NCBI GenBank assembly: GCA_019745415.1
Contig: JAIETF010000050.1
Coordinates: forward strand, 39,669-103,668
Source: Candidatus Obscuribacterales bacterium
GTDB taxonomy: Bacteria > Cyanobacteriota > Vampirovibrionia > Obscuribacterales > Obscuribacteraceae
Length of the DNA stretch: 64,000 nucleotides
Direction of reading: 5' to 3'
Shown one piece after another: positions 54,632-63,347 of this stretch. The translations under genes were made by a program, and so were the position numbers. The notes under the pieces were generated by a model, which ran no database searches, had not been told where the DNA came from, and was given only the letters and a program-made list of their open reading frames with translations. The first letter of the stretch is position 1; the number at the start of each line of letters is the position of its first letter.

Positions 54632-55099
54632 CTGGCACCTTAGAGCATTTTATCTTTCAATTGGCTTAAGGAGATCAGACTGGTCAAGCAAAGTTTTCTA
54701 CAGGTTATCTACAGTTGTGTGTAATTTAATTCGTAAACTTAAGCAAGCACACTTGCCTGGAAAAATATTCCTGCTCAACTGCTGCAGTTAATCCGTTGCA
54801 AAAGCCTTGTTTTTTCTCATAGTAAAGAAAGCCGCATGGTTGAGCCAAATACACTCGGTTTACAAACAAGACATGGCTCTCTGAGCCACTTTCAATCTGA
54901 GGCACCACTGCAAAACCGCCCTTTGCAGGTGCAATTTATCAAAAACAAGTAACAGACAAAATGTGCACTAATAAGATCCGCCACCTTTAGATATCTATTT
55001 GAAACGAAGCAGTGGATGCGCGAAAGACATATACTGGCAGTACTATATGAAAAACCTGTCGCTTGCAATTTTTTTGCCTTTAGCCTCCAAGTGAAATAA
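54632..55099. other. 468-bp AT-rich divergent intergenic region
   Basis: No gene is seen. It contains TTTTCTACA (54694-54702), TTATCTACA (54705-54713) and, reversed, TTACACACA within about 30 bp; these are one or two changes from the DnaA-box consensus. It also has a hairpin at 54902-54932 (CTGCAAA with TTTGCAG plus GCAC with GTGC). Promoters of rsmI and of the caspase-like gene must lie here. Confidence 0.5.
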
Positions 55100-56722
55100 A
55101 TGCGCTTCGCAATAGCAAACAAGACATACATATATAGAGGGCTTTCACAGCGGCTTTTCAGCCAGTCACAATTGCAGTCGACAAAGACGATTCTCTCTAT
55201 CGGCGATCTGTTTTCGCTACGGCGCCTAGCAAGCAGATCCGCCTACCAGGCTACTTACAGCAGATTCACTAATATTCTTTTCCGGGTGGCTTTCGGGGCA
55301 TATTTCTATGCTTTGACGACGCTAACCTTATCAACACCGGCACTGGCAGCCGAAAAGAAAGCACCACTTTCAATTCATGACAAATGGGCGGTCTTGATCG
55401 GAGCCTCTAACTATGGCGACCAAGCAATTGGCAATGTGCCCGGCGCCACCCAAAACATACTCAATCTGACAAAAATAATGATTGATCCCAACTGCGGAAG
55501 ATTTACCCCCGATCATATTTTGCTTATCACCGAATCGAAAGTGACCACTGCCAATCTAGCCACCGCCCTGCACAGCGACTGGCTTTCAAAGAAAGCACTA
55601 CCAAACCATCTCATCCTTATATATATAGCTCTGCGAGTGAGCCCCAGTAAACACACGAACGATCTCTATCTTTTGCCGCCTGCAACCGAGAGCGCCGATA
55701 TAGAAAGGCACGCCGTCTCACTTTTAGGCACAATCAGAGAGATAAAGAGACGTACCCAATGTCAAAACATAGTGGTCGTGCTCGATTCGCTCACCAGCAA
55801 AGCAGAAAGAGTGGGGGCGAACCAAGTTGCCTCACGACTGCAAGAAATTGCCGCCGACACTGGCAGCATCATATTGTGCCAAGATCAAAATCTTGCAAGC
55901 TCGCAAATTGCACCAGGCAGCGACGGCGCCACCCTCTACACCAGCTCATTGATCGAGCTTTTACGAGCCTCAGGCGGTCTCATGCCGATTGAGTCCATGG
56001 CTCAGTACTGCGTTCAAAGTCTTTCCGCCCCAGGGCAAAAACCCTTCTATATAAGTTGCGCTGACCCGGACTTGGGCAAGCAAACCCTCGGGATAAGACC
56101 TAAGGGTTTCGACCCGCGCTATGTCAAAATCGGTCACTCGCTAGAAAAGCACCCAGAGCTGGCAATCGGCCTTTCCGACGCTTTCAAAGCTCCCATCAAG
56201 CCGGAAGAATCAAAGCTCAAGCCCAAGACCATGAACGACATCTTGAGTGAAAGCAAACCACCCAAGCCGACATCTATATTGAAAGACCTGCACGCCGCTG
56301 CCGAGAGCGAGGGGCCGGAGCCAAAACAGCCTAGGCTTAATGCACCGGCGAACAACACTTCTCATATTCAACCCAATGGTGCACAAAAGATCGCCGCCCT
56401 CAATGCGCCAAAACTCCCCCTCATAACCGCAGACAACTATCAAGAGCATGTGATGGACCAGATTGGCGACAGATTTGAAGAAGAGCCCTTGGTGAAAGAA
56501 GCACAAAACACAAGCGGCCTGGTCGACCCAGTAGCGGTGTTCTCAATAGCCCGGGGCGGACAAATCTTTGATATCGAACTGCTTCAGTCTTCTAAAGACG
56601 CCAGGCTGGATGAGCTGGCCGTAAAGACTCTGAAAGAGGTTAAACTGCCGCCCCTGCCAAGTGAGCTGGGCGAAGAGGTCCAGATTCGCTTTCGCTTCCA
56701 TATATATGGTTCCCAACCTTAA
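55100..56722 (+). CDS. Exported inactive caspase-fold (C14-like) protein with TonB-like C-terminus
   Basis: 540 residues. A long N-terminal region ends in a hydrophobic export segment (about 60-84, ending ALAAEKK). Residues 95-330 follow the metacaspase pattern: WAVLIGASNYGD opening and GATQNILNL. However, the His motif (usual SGHG) reads IYIALRVSP and the Cys motif (usual DACHSG) reads VVVLDSLTSK, so both catalytic residues are lost. A Lys/Pro/Ser-rich linker follows. Residues 475-540 match a TonB C-terminal domain (PVAVFSIARGGQIFDIELLQ... DELAVKTLKEVKLPPLP). Probably a periplasmic binding or scaffold protein; function unknown. Confidence 0.75.
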   Translation: MRFAIANKTYIYRGLSQRLFSQSQLQSTKTILSIGDLFSLRRLASRSAYQATYSRFTNILFRVAFGAYFYALTTLTLSTPALAAEKKAPLSIHDKWAVLIGASNYGDQAIGNVPGATQNILNLTKIMIDPNCGRFTPDHILLITESKVTTANLATALHSDWLSKKALPNHLILIYIALRVSPSKHTNDLYLLPPATESADIERHAVSLLGTIREIKRRTQCQNIVVVLDSLTSKAERVGANQVASRLQEIAADTGSIILCQDQNLASSQIAPGSDGATLYTSSLIELLRASGGLMPIESMAQYCVQSLSAPGQKPFYISCADPDLGKQTLGIRPKGFDPRYVKIGHSLEKHPELAIGLSDAFKAPIKPEESKLKPKTMNDILSESKPPKPTSILKDLHAAAESEGPEPKQPRLNAPANNTSHIQPNGAQKIAALNAPKLPLITADNYQEHVMDQIGDRFEEEPLVKEAQNTSGLVDPVAVFSIARGGQIFDIELLQSSKDARLDELAVKTLKEVKLPPLPSELGEEVQIRFRFHIYGSQP

Positions 56723-56913
56723 TTCCTAAAGGTGAAAGTGCCGTTTGGTGGTATGATTCCAGCTTGCAAAGATGCGACTACGTAGAAACCACATTGACGA
56801 TCGCATTAACGCTGGGTAATCTGAATAACAGGTGACACACCTAATTCAAGTTACTAATTAAATTCCCCATACATTTAACTAAGGAATTTCCTTAAAAGGC
56901 GAAGGATTGCATC

Positions 56914-57345
56914 ATGGCTGGTCCACACCAATTCAACGATAAAGCTGACGACAAAGTGCAGAAGGCTACAGAGGCTCCTCAGCATCCTGATATGAGTCTT
57001 GTCGGACAAGTTAAGCCTGAAGCGCCGACCAAGAACACCGAAGATTTCAAACCGGCTCAAATTGTCGATAACGGCGATAAGAGCGGCGATAAGGTTCTGG
57101 TGAACGACAAGACCGCCGATCCTGAGACCTTCAAGAAAATGGAAGAGGTCGTCGGCGGCATGGCCAACAAGTTAAGCGAGGGTTGCCAAAAGCTAGGGAA
57201 TGCCTCAGATGCTGACAAAAAGGTCTACAAGAAAGACCTGGACGACGCCATCGACTTCTTTAGCGATCCCAAGAAGGGCGGTTGCTTCTCAGAAGCTCAT
57301 AAACAAGCGCTGAAGCAAGCAGTTTCAGGCTCGCTGGAAAAATAA
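56914..57345 (+). CDS. Hypothetical small hydrophilic protein
   Basis: 143 residues, with an AAGGA ribosome site 7 bases before ATG 56914. It is strongly hydrophilic, with Lys/Asp-rich sequence throughout and three short helical stretches in the second half (ETFKKMEEVVGGMANKL, KKDLDDAIDFFSD, HKQALKQAVSG). It has two Cys, no signal peptide and no membrane helix. Followed by a hairpin terminator. It resembles no family I recognise; likely cytoplasmic and well expressed, judging from the signals. Confidence 0.75.
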   Translation: MAGPHQFNDKADDKVQKATEAPQHPDMSLVGQVKPEAPTKNTEDFKPAQIVDNGDKSGDKVLVNDKTADPETFKKMEEVVGGMANKLSEGCQKLGNASDADKKVYKKDLDDAIDFFSDPKKGGCFSEAHKQALKQAVSGSLEK

Positions 57346-57384
57346 GCCGACGCAGCCAAAGTAAACCGCAAAGAGAGACTTACG

Positions 57385-57410
57385 AAGAGAGCCGTGCAAG
57401 CGGCTCTCTT
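57385..57410 (+). terminator. Hairpin terminator before rpsT
   Basis: A 10-bp stem (AAGAGAGCCG-type arm, 57385-57394, with 57401-57410) and a 6-base loop, followed by TTACTTT, about 40 bp after the small hydrophilic gene. Confidence 0.8.
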
Positions 57411-57529
57411 TACTTTAACCAGAGTTTATTAAGCACTTGAAAAACTAGGGTGCCTGTTTCTGAGGCATAGGCGGGGCATATGCTAACATGACTGTGATTT
57501 GTCAATTAACAACAGAGCGGAAGAAAGTC

Positions 57530-57802
57530 GTGCCTAACATCAAGTCAGCCATCAAAAGAGTCGAAGTCGCCGAGCGTAACCGTGAGCGCAATCGTAACTG
57601 GAAGTCCCAGATTCGTACCGCCACCACAAACGTAGAAGATGCCTGTGATTCGGGTAAAGCCGAAGATACAGCCGCAGCTCTCAAGAGAGCCTACTCGGTT
57701 ATCGATAAAGCCGTTTCTAAAGGCATTCTACATAGAAACACTGCAGCAAGACGCAAAGCCCGTCTAGCTAGTCAGCTTGTAAAATCGAGCGCCAAGAAGT
57801 AA
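57530..57802 (+). CDS. rpsT: 30S ribosomal protein S20
   Basis: 90 residues from GTG 57530, which restores the family start (M-PNIKSAIKRVEVAERNRERN) and has GGAAG upstream. An ATG at 57488 is in frame but adds non-homologous residues. It is the usual S20 length and composition, Lys/Arg/Ala-rich and three-helical, binding 16S rRNA early in 30S assembly. It is monocistronic between two terminators. Confidence 0.95.
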   Translation: MPNIKSAIKRVEVAERNRERNRNWKSQIRTATTNVEDACDSGKAEDTAAALKRAYSVIDKAVSKGILHRNTAARRKARLASQLVKSSAKK

Positions 57803-57827
57803 GAAGCAGGCAAAATAATATTTAGAG

Positions 57828-57857
57828 ACAGACGGAGAGCCAATCCGTCTGTTTCTT
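57828..57857 (+). terminator. Intrinsic terminator after rpsT
   Basis: A perfect 9-bp stem (ACAGACGGA with TCCGTCTGT), 7-base loop, then TTCTTTTT, about 25 bp after the rpsT stop. Confidence 0.9.
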
Positions 57858-58036
57858 TTTGGCGTCTAACAAGTTATATTTGAACAGAAAAGTCGAGAAA
57901 AACAGCCAGAACCCAGGCTCTATGCCGATTGTAGAGCAATCGCATATAAATTGGATACCAAGCTGTATAGACAATAAGAAAAGAAGCTGGACGGCAGCTG
58001 CTGCTGACATCTTTAGACCACAAGCGAGGCTCTGCA

Positions 58037-59530
58037 TTGGATACAACAAACGTCAAAACTGTAGCTAAAACCAGCGCCGGACCTCTCGTAGAACAAAATC
58101 TGGTTGCGGAGAAAAAGAATCTGGCTATGGACTTGAAGTCTCTCGATGGCAGTATCCACTTCGCCGGTATAGGCGGCATAGGCATGTCGGCGCTAGCGCG
58201 CATCTTGCTTGAACGCGGCTATAAAGTCTCGGGCTCGGACAAACAAGCCAGCCCCATCACCGAAGAACTGAAAGCAAAAGGAGCCCGCATTTGTATCGGT
58301 CACGAGCGTAAAAATATGGAAGGCGCCGGCGCCCTTGTAGTCTCAACAGCCATCGTCAGCGGCAACCCCGAACTTGAAGCCGCCAGAGAAAAGAATCTGC
58401 CTGTCTATCACCGATCAGACATGCTCAATTATTTAGCCAGCCGCGAAAAGCTCATCTCTATAACCGGCACCCACGGCAAAACCACCACCACAGCCATGGT
58501 AGGGCAAGTGATGATGGGCTGCGGTCTTGACCCGAGCATCGTAGTTGGTGGTATCTTCGAACACATAGGCGCCAACTCCCGCACCGGCCGCGGTGGCTAC
58601 TTCGTAGCCGAGTCTGACGAATCTGACGGCACCCACGTTAAGTCGCACAGTTATGCTTCAGTGATAACCAATATCGAACCCGACCATCTAGAAAATTATC
58701 CCGGCGGCTTTGGAGAGATACTCTCTTGCATGGAGCGCTTTGTCGCCAACACCGAAAAATTTGTCTTAGTCTGCCAAGACGATCAAGGTATCAAGACCCT
58801 GGTCAATCGCCTTGCCAAAGATAAAGAACAATCTGCCAAACTAATCACTTACGGCAAAACTCAAGACTGCCATTACAGCTTCAAGAGTCTTTCGGGCTTT
58901 GATATGGCTTTTTATAAGGGCAACAAAGAGCTGGGCAAACTCTCGCTTTGTGTGCCGGGCGACCATAACCGCTATAACATTACCGCTGCCATCGCTTTGG
59001 CCCTCGAACTAGGCGCCGACTTTGCAGCCGCCAGCCGCGCCGCCGCTGCTTTTAAGGGCGTCGACCGCCGCTTTCAACGCATCGGTGAAGTAAAAGGCAC
59101 CCTGGTCGTGGACGACTATGCGCACCATCCCACCGAGGTAGCCGCTCTTCTCAGGGCTTCCCGCGAATTCATCAAACAAGAGCGCCAAGGCAAGGGTCGA
59201 GTGATCTGCCTTTTCCAACCGCACCAACCCGGTCGTCTGCGCGATCTCTGGAAAGAGTTTCTAGTCGCCTTTGACGATGCCGACCTTGCCTTCCTCTCAG
59301 ACATTTATATAGCCAGAGGCGGCGCCATAGAAGGCATCACCTCTGAAATCTTCGTCAAAGAAGTAGCCAACAAGCACACCCACTACCTGCCCGGCAAACT
59401 AAACGAGCTGGCCGACAATCTCTTACCCCACATAAACGAGGGCGATTTGGTCTTGACCGTCGGCGCCGGTGATATAACCAAAGTGGGCCCGGTTTTGGTG
59501 GAAAAGCTTGAAACCAAACTGGGGGGCTAG
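58037..59530 (+). CDS. murC: UDP-N-acetylmuramate--L-alanine ligase
   Basis: 497 residues from TTG 58037, which has GAGG 7 bases upstream. ATG 58127 would start at the conserved fold (MDLKSLDG) but has poorer spacing, so a 30-residue extension is likely real. Motifs: UDP-binding GIGGIGMSALA, ATP loop SITGTHGKTTTTAMVG, ESDESDGT, EPDHLENY, and VDDYAHHPTEV. It adds the first amino acid (L-Ala) to UDP-MurNAc. First gene of murC-murB-ddl; the murB ATG follows the stop directly. Confidence 0.97.
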   Translation: MDTTNVKTVAKTSAGPLVEQNLVAEKKNLAMDLKSLDGSIHFAGIGGIGMSALARILLERGYKVSGSDKQASPITEELKAKGARICIGHERKNMEGAGALVVSTAIVSGNPELEAAREKNLPVYHRSDMLNYLASREKLISITGTHGKTTTTAMVGQVMMGCGLDPSIVVGGIFEHIGANSRTGRGGYFVAESDESDGTHVKSHSYASVITNIEPDHLENYPGGFGEILSCMERFVANTEKFVLVCQDDQGIKTLVNRLAKDKEQSAKLITYGKTQDCHYSFKSLSGFDMAFYKGNKELGKLSLCVPGDHNRYNITAAIALALELGADFAAASRAAAAFKGVDRRFQRIGEVKGTLVVDDYAHHPTEVAALLRASREFIKQERQGKGRVICLFQPHQPGRLRDLWKEFLVAFDDADLAFLSDIYIARGGAIEGITSEIFVKEVANKHTHYLPGKLNELADNLLPHINEGDLVLTVGAGDITKVGPVLVEKLETKLGG

Positions 59531-60667
59531 ATGAATTCACAAAGCATGCAGTTTGGAAAAGCATTTATGGGCGAGCCGGATCAAAACAAATCAGCAAATC
59601 AGTCAGCCCAAGAACTAGGGTCTGAAAGTAGGGCAACGGCTGAAAACAAAGCAGCCTCTGCCGATAATGCAGCTTTAGATAAGACGGCGGCCGGCCAAGT
59701 TCATGCCGGCCAAACTAATATCGCGGCCAGTCAAAACAATGCTGTAAGCAATACAGCCAACAGCCCCATTAAAGACGCCCCCTTGGCTCGCTATACAACT
59801 TTGCGCATCGGCGGCAATGCCGACTATTTCTATCAACCCTCATCGGTACAAGATTTAGTCGCCCTAGTCAGCGACCTGCAAAAGCGCGGCGAGAAATGGT
59901 ATGTCTTGGGCGGCGGCTCCAACCTGCTAATCTCTTCTAATGGTGTGCGCGGACACGTCATTCGCACAGCCGGTCTAACCGGCATCAAAATATTAGAACC
60001 GGGCTTACTAGAAGCCGAAGCCGGCGCCCGCCTGCCACACCTAGCCAAAATGGCAGCCCAGTCTGGGCTTTCAGGGCTGGAATTTGCCGTCGGCATTCCC
60101 GGCACCGTAGGCGGTGCGGTAATTATGAATGCCGGTGCACATGGCAGCTCTATTTCAGCCATACTAAAAACAGCCCTGGTGCTAGACTCAGAAACCGGCA
60201 CGGTCAAAGAAATGACCAATGATGAGCTAAAGTTTCAGTACCGCCGCTGCCTGCTCGACCCCCTCAAGCATGTGGTACTGTCAGCCAAATTTATAATGCC
60301 CCAAGACAAACCCGAGCTCATCGAAGCCCGCACCAAACACAACGAAGAATACAGACTGAAGACTCAGCCCATAGGCTTCCCCAATGCCGGCAGCACCTTC
60401 AAAAATCCTTTCCCTGACAAAAGCGCCGGCTATTTAATAGATAGCTCGGGGCTGAAAAAGACCCAGGTGGGCAATGCCTGCGTCAGCGAATTGCACGCTA
60501 ATTTTGTCATCAACTTAGGCAACGCCACCTCGCATGAAGTGGCGGCACTGCTCAAGCAAATGCAAAATACAGTGAAAGAAAAATTTGATATCGACCTCAC
60601 TCCCGAGTGGAAAACAATGGGAGAATTCAGCGACGACGAATTATCCGTCTGGAGGACAAATAAGTGA
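59531..60667 (+). CDS. murB: UDP-N-acetylenolpyruvoylglucosamine reductase
   Basis: 378 residues, longer than usual because of an Ala/Gln/Asn-rich, low-complexity extension (1-80). The FAD-binding core starts near residue 83 (LARYTTLRIGGNADYF) and includes YVLGGGSNLLISSNG, GLSGLEFAVGIPGTVGGA, and the catalytic region NAGSTFKNPFPDKSAGYLID with the expected Ser. It makes UDP-MurNAc using NADPH. The start abuts the murC stop, and the end overlaps ddl by 4 bp. Confidence 0.96.
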   Translation: MNSQSMQFGKAFMGEPDQNKSANQSAQELGSESRATAENKAASADNAALDKTAAGQVHAGQTNIAASQNNAVSNTANSPIKDAPLARYTTLRIGGNADYFYQPSSVQDLVALVSDLQKRGEKWYVLGGGSNLLISSNGVRGHVIRTAGLTGIKILEPGLLEAEAGARLPHLAKMAAQSGLSGLEFAVGIPGTVGGAVIMNAGAHGSSISAILKTALVLDSETGTVKEMTNDELKFQYRRCLLDPLKHVVLSAKFIMPQDKPELIEARTKHNEEYRLKTQPIGFPNAGSTFKNPFPDKSAGYLIDSSGLKKTQVGNACVSELHANFVINLGNATSHEVAALLKQMQNTVKEKFDIDLTPEWKTMGEFSDDELSVWRTNK

Positions 60668-61710
60668 AAGCAGCAGAAAAAATCACCAAGCAAACTCGCA
60701 TCGGCGTTCTCTATGGCGGTTTATCGAACGAAAGAGAAGTCTCTCTAAGATCTGGCAAGAACTGTTTCAACGCCCTCAAACGTCTAGGCTATGAAAATGC
60801 CGTCTTAATAGACGTAGGCGAAAATCTCTCGGAAGAACTGAAGAGCCATAACATTGAAGTAGCCTTTCTCTGCCTTCATGGCAGATTCGGTGAAGACGGC
60901 ACAGTGCAGGGTCTCTTAGAACTGCTCAAGATTCCCTACACCGGCTCGGGCGTACTGGCATCGGCTCTATCAATGAATAAGCCGCTTACCAAAAGAGTTC
61001 TGCTCTCGCAAGAATTGCCCTTCCCCAGAAGCTTTGTCATTCAAGATAACGACGGACAATGCCTCGATGATTATTTAGCCAAACTGCCCGCACCACCGGT
61101 GATGGTAAAGCCCCTCAACGAAGGTTCGTCGGTGGGTGTCTATAAAATTGACAAAGCGGAAGAACTGGCAGACTGTGTCAAGAAAACAATCAAAGAATTC
61201 GGCGGCGCCATAGTAGAAAATTATGTCGAAGGACAAGAAATCACCATAGGTGTTCTGGAAGACCTGGCTCACAGCAGCAGCAGTAACGGCAATGGCAATG
61301 GTCACAGTAACGGAAACGGTAATAGCAACGGCAACGGCAAAGGTCATAAAGAAACCCTGACCGCCCTGCCCATACTAGAGCTCATTCCTAAATCGAAAGC
61401 CGGCTTTTACGACTATGAAGCCAAATACACCAAAGGGCTAACCGAATTTGTCTTGCCCGCCAAACTCTCAGATACTCGCACCAAAGAAGCGCAAGAACTA
61501 GCTAAGAAGACCTTCAGAGCCCTCAACTGCAGCGGCTATGCCAGGGTAGACATGATCGCCGGCAAAGACGGCAAGACTTATATTCTTGAAGTGAACACAC
61601 TGCCCGGCATGACCGATACCTCAGATTTGCCGGCCATGGCCGAAGTAGCCGGTATTAGCTATGACGCTCTGGTTGAGCGCATCTTGGTCTCTGCCGGTCT
61701 AGATAAATAA
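60664..61710 (+). CDS. ddl: D-alanine--D-alanine ligase with Asn-Gly insertion
   Basis: 348 residues from GTG 60664, overlapping murB by 4 bp. The ATP-grasp enzyme is recognisable: GVLYGGLSNEREVSL, CLHGRFGEDGTVQGLLE, MVKPLNEGSSVGVYK, FYDYEAKY, ARVDMI and EVNTLPGMT. It joins two D-alanines for the peptidoglycan stem. Unusually, about 27 residues of Ser then repeated Asn-Gly (about 203-229) interrupt the fold between EITIGVLED and LPILELIP. Third gene of the wall operon; expected partners such as ftsQ are not seen after it. Confidence 0.96.
   Translation: MKAAEKITKQTRIGVLYGGLSNEREVSLRSGKNCFNALKRLGYENAVLIDVGENLSEELKSHNIEVAFLCLHGRFGEDGTVQGLLELLKIPYTGSGVLASALSMNKPLTKRVLLSQELPFPRSFVIQDNDGQCLDDYLAKLPAPPVMVKPLNEGSSVGVYKIDKAEELADCVKKTIKEFGGAIVENYVEGQEITIGVLEDLAHSSSSNGNGNGHSNGNGNSNGNGKGHKETLTALPILELIPKSKAGFYDYEAKYTKGLTEFVLPAKLSDTRTKEAQELAKKTFRALNCSGYARVDMIAGKDGKTYILEVNTLPGMTDTSDLPAMAEVAGISYDALVERILVSAGLDK
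61276..61350. repeat. Short degenerate tandem repeat (Asn-Gly coding) in ddl
   Basis: Many 6-bp units of the AACGGC/AATGGC/AACGGT type, interrupted by CACAGT and AGCAAC, encode the Asn/Gly/Ser-rich insertion. The frame is kept. Confidence 0.85.
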
Positions 61711-61732
61711 GACTCTCGATAAATAAGACTCT
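61702..61732. repeat. 16-bp tandem duplication across the ddl stop codon
   Basis: GATAAATAAGACTCT occurs at 61702-61716 and 61718-61732. The first copy contains the ddl stop (61708-61710). The second also forms a small AT hairpin (61721-61737) next to the kinase stop. Confidence 0.8.
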
Positions 61733-61735
61733 TAT

Positions 61736-63058
61736 TTAGTCGTTCCTTTTGCTGAACCACGAAAGCAGTTTATCTAAGAGACTAGTCTCGGTCTTTTTCT
61801 TGCTGCGCCCGCTGCTGCTTTTGCCATAGGCGCTATTGCGACCCGTACTGGTGCGAGTTTCGCGTGTAGTTCTGCTTCTATTTGCCGACGTACTGCGACC
61901 AGGTGGACGCCTGGTTTCATATTCATCATCATTATCTTCGTCATCATCTTCGTCTTCGAGATCTCGATCACGACGAGATGACTTCTGCGAATTTTGTACT
62001 TTCTGAACTTTACTAGATGAAATGCGCTGATGCGAAGAGCTATTCGACCTGCCATCACTTTTGATACCGCGCAGCTTATCAAAGCCGCCCTCACCGTCGC
62101 CACGCTGCCGTTTGCGTTGCTTGTCTTCTTCGCTGCGCAGCGCCGTGGCAGCGGCAGCCATACCCGATTTCATGATACGCTGCGAGATAAACTGCTCTTC
62201 TTTGGTTGTATTGTTGCTCGGCGCCTTAAATACTTCGTCGGGTATCTCAAACTCAGGATGCAATTCTTGATAGCATCTGTACAAGGCATGCCGCACATGT
62301 CTTGCCGTAGGTGGTCTATCATCGATGGCATGGCTGGTCATGCGCTTAATTAAAATATCGAGCGAAGGCAAAACATCGGGCTTGCTTTGGCTGACCACAG
62401 TAGCAGTGAGCGGCTTAGGCCGGGCGCCGGTAATCAAATGACCGAGTGTAGCCCCCAGCGCATAAATATCACTGCGTGTCTCGGGCTTACCAAAATATTG
62501 CTCAGGAGGCGAATAACCTGCCGTGACGACCCTGGTGGCGGCCTCTTTGGCTATGAAATTACGGGCGATACCAAAGTCGATAAAGACAATCTGACCGGAA
62601 GGCGTCAACATCAAGTTGGACGGCTTAAGATCTCGATAGATAATAGGCGGGTCTTGATCGTGCAGATACTCCAAGACTTCGCAAATCTGAATGCCCACCT
62701 TGACCGCATCATCGTCATTGAAAGCCCCAAAATCGTTAATTACACTTTCAAGCGAACTGCCCGGCACATAATCCATGACCAGGTAATACTTACCTTCATC
62801 AGTAAAATAATGGTCGTGAAAGCGCACCACGCCAGGGTGGTTGAGGCGCTGCAGCATCGCCGCCTCGCGCCTGAAAAGGCGCACAGCCTCTGCCTTTTCC
62901 TCGGGGTCGGTAAAAGTGCTGCTAAGGTGTTTTACAACGCGGTAAGCGTCGTCGCTATAGAGATCCTGGGCTAGGTAAATCACGCCCATACCGCCAGTGC
63001 CAAGCATCTGCAACCAGCGATAGCGCTTGAACCAGGGATCGTCTGAAGTTTGGGACAA
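61736..63058 (-). CDS. Ser/Thr protein kinase with disordered C-terminal tail
   Basis: 440 residues. Complete kinase domain (about 12-265): LGTGGMGVIYLAQD, VVKHL, IYRDLKPSNLM (HRD as YRD), IDFGIARNF and SPPEQYFGK. The rest is a disordered, Lys/Arg/Ser/Asp-rich tail with no membrane helix, unlike the close paralogue at 39073-40659. It is therefore probably cytoplasmic. Convergent with ddl, whose stop lies 25 bp away; linkage to wall synthesis would fit PASTA-like kinases, but no PASTA or other sensor is present. Confidence 0.92.
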   Translation of the reverse strand: MSQTSDDPWFKRYRWLQMLGTGGMGVIYLAQDLYSDDAYRVVKHLSSTFTDPEEKAEAVRLFRREAAMLQRLNHPGVVRFHDHYFTDEGKYYLVMDYVPGSSLESVINDFGAFNDDDAVKVGIQICEVLEYLHDQDPPIIYRDLKPSNLMLTPSGQIVFIDFGIARNFIAKEAATRVVTAGYSPPEQYFGKPETRSDIYALGATLGHLITGARPKPLTATVVSQSKPDVLPSLDILIKRMTSHAIDDRPPTARHVRHALYRCYQELHPEFEIPDEVFKAPSNNTTKEEQFISQRIMKSGMAAAATALRSEEDKQRKRQRGDGEGGFDKLRGIKSDGRSNSSSHQRISSSKVQKVQNSQKSSRRDRDLEDEDDDEDNDDEYETRRPPGRSTSANRSRTTRETRTSTGRNSAYGKSSSGRSKKKTETSLLDKLLSWFSKRND

Positions 63059-63277
63059 ATTAAGACTCCTGAATTACATAATATATGTTCCCGCTAAACT
63101 GCGAAAAATCGCCTATATATAGAAATGTTGGGCGTTTCGACCGAGTCGACCTCTTTACAGCAAGGCAAAAGCCAACAATTATGGGCATCAAGACAATAGA
63201 AAAGAATCTTGTCTAGTATGAATGAAATGTCACATAATTCAATGATTTTCAGCAGAAAAATACCAGACAAGAATATG

Positions 63278-63306
63278 TTGACAGACGTTTGTATGGGTGC
63301 TAATTT
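63278..63306 (+). promoter_or_regulatory. Putative sigma-70-like promoter of ssb
   Basis: A consensus -35 TTGACA (63278-63283), 17-base spacer and a weak -10-like TAATTT (63301-63306) with a TGC just before it. It lies about 42 bp before the ssb start. Confidence 0.45.
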
Positions 63307-63347
63307 ATTAGAGTCTCCCCCAGCCGAGAACGATGGAGGTAAAGATA

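Noticed and set aside
54632..55099. Replication origin
   Set aside because: Only imperfect DnaA boxes and no dnaA/dnaN/rpmH neighbours; I list it only as a low-interest site.
57488..57529. Longer rpsT start at ATG 57488
   Set aside because: Extra residues do not match S20; GTG 57530 restores the family N-terminus and has a ribosome site.
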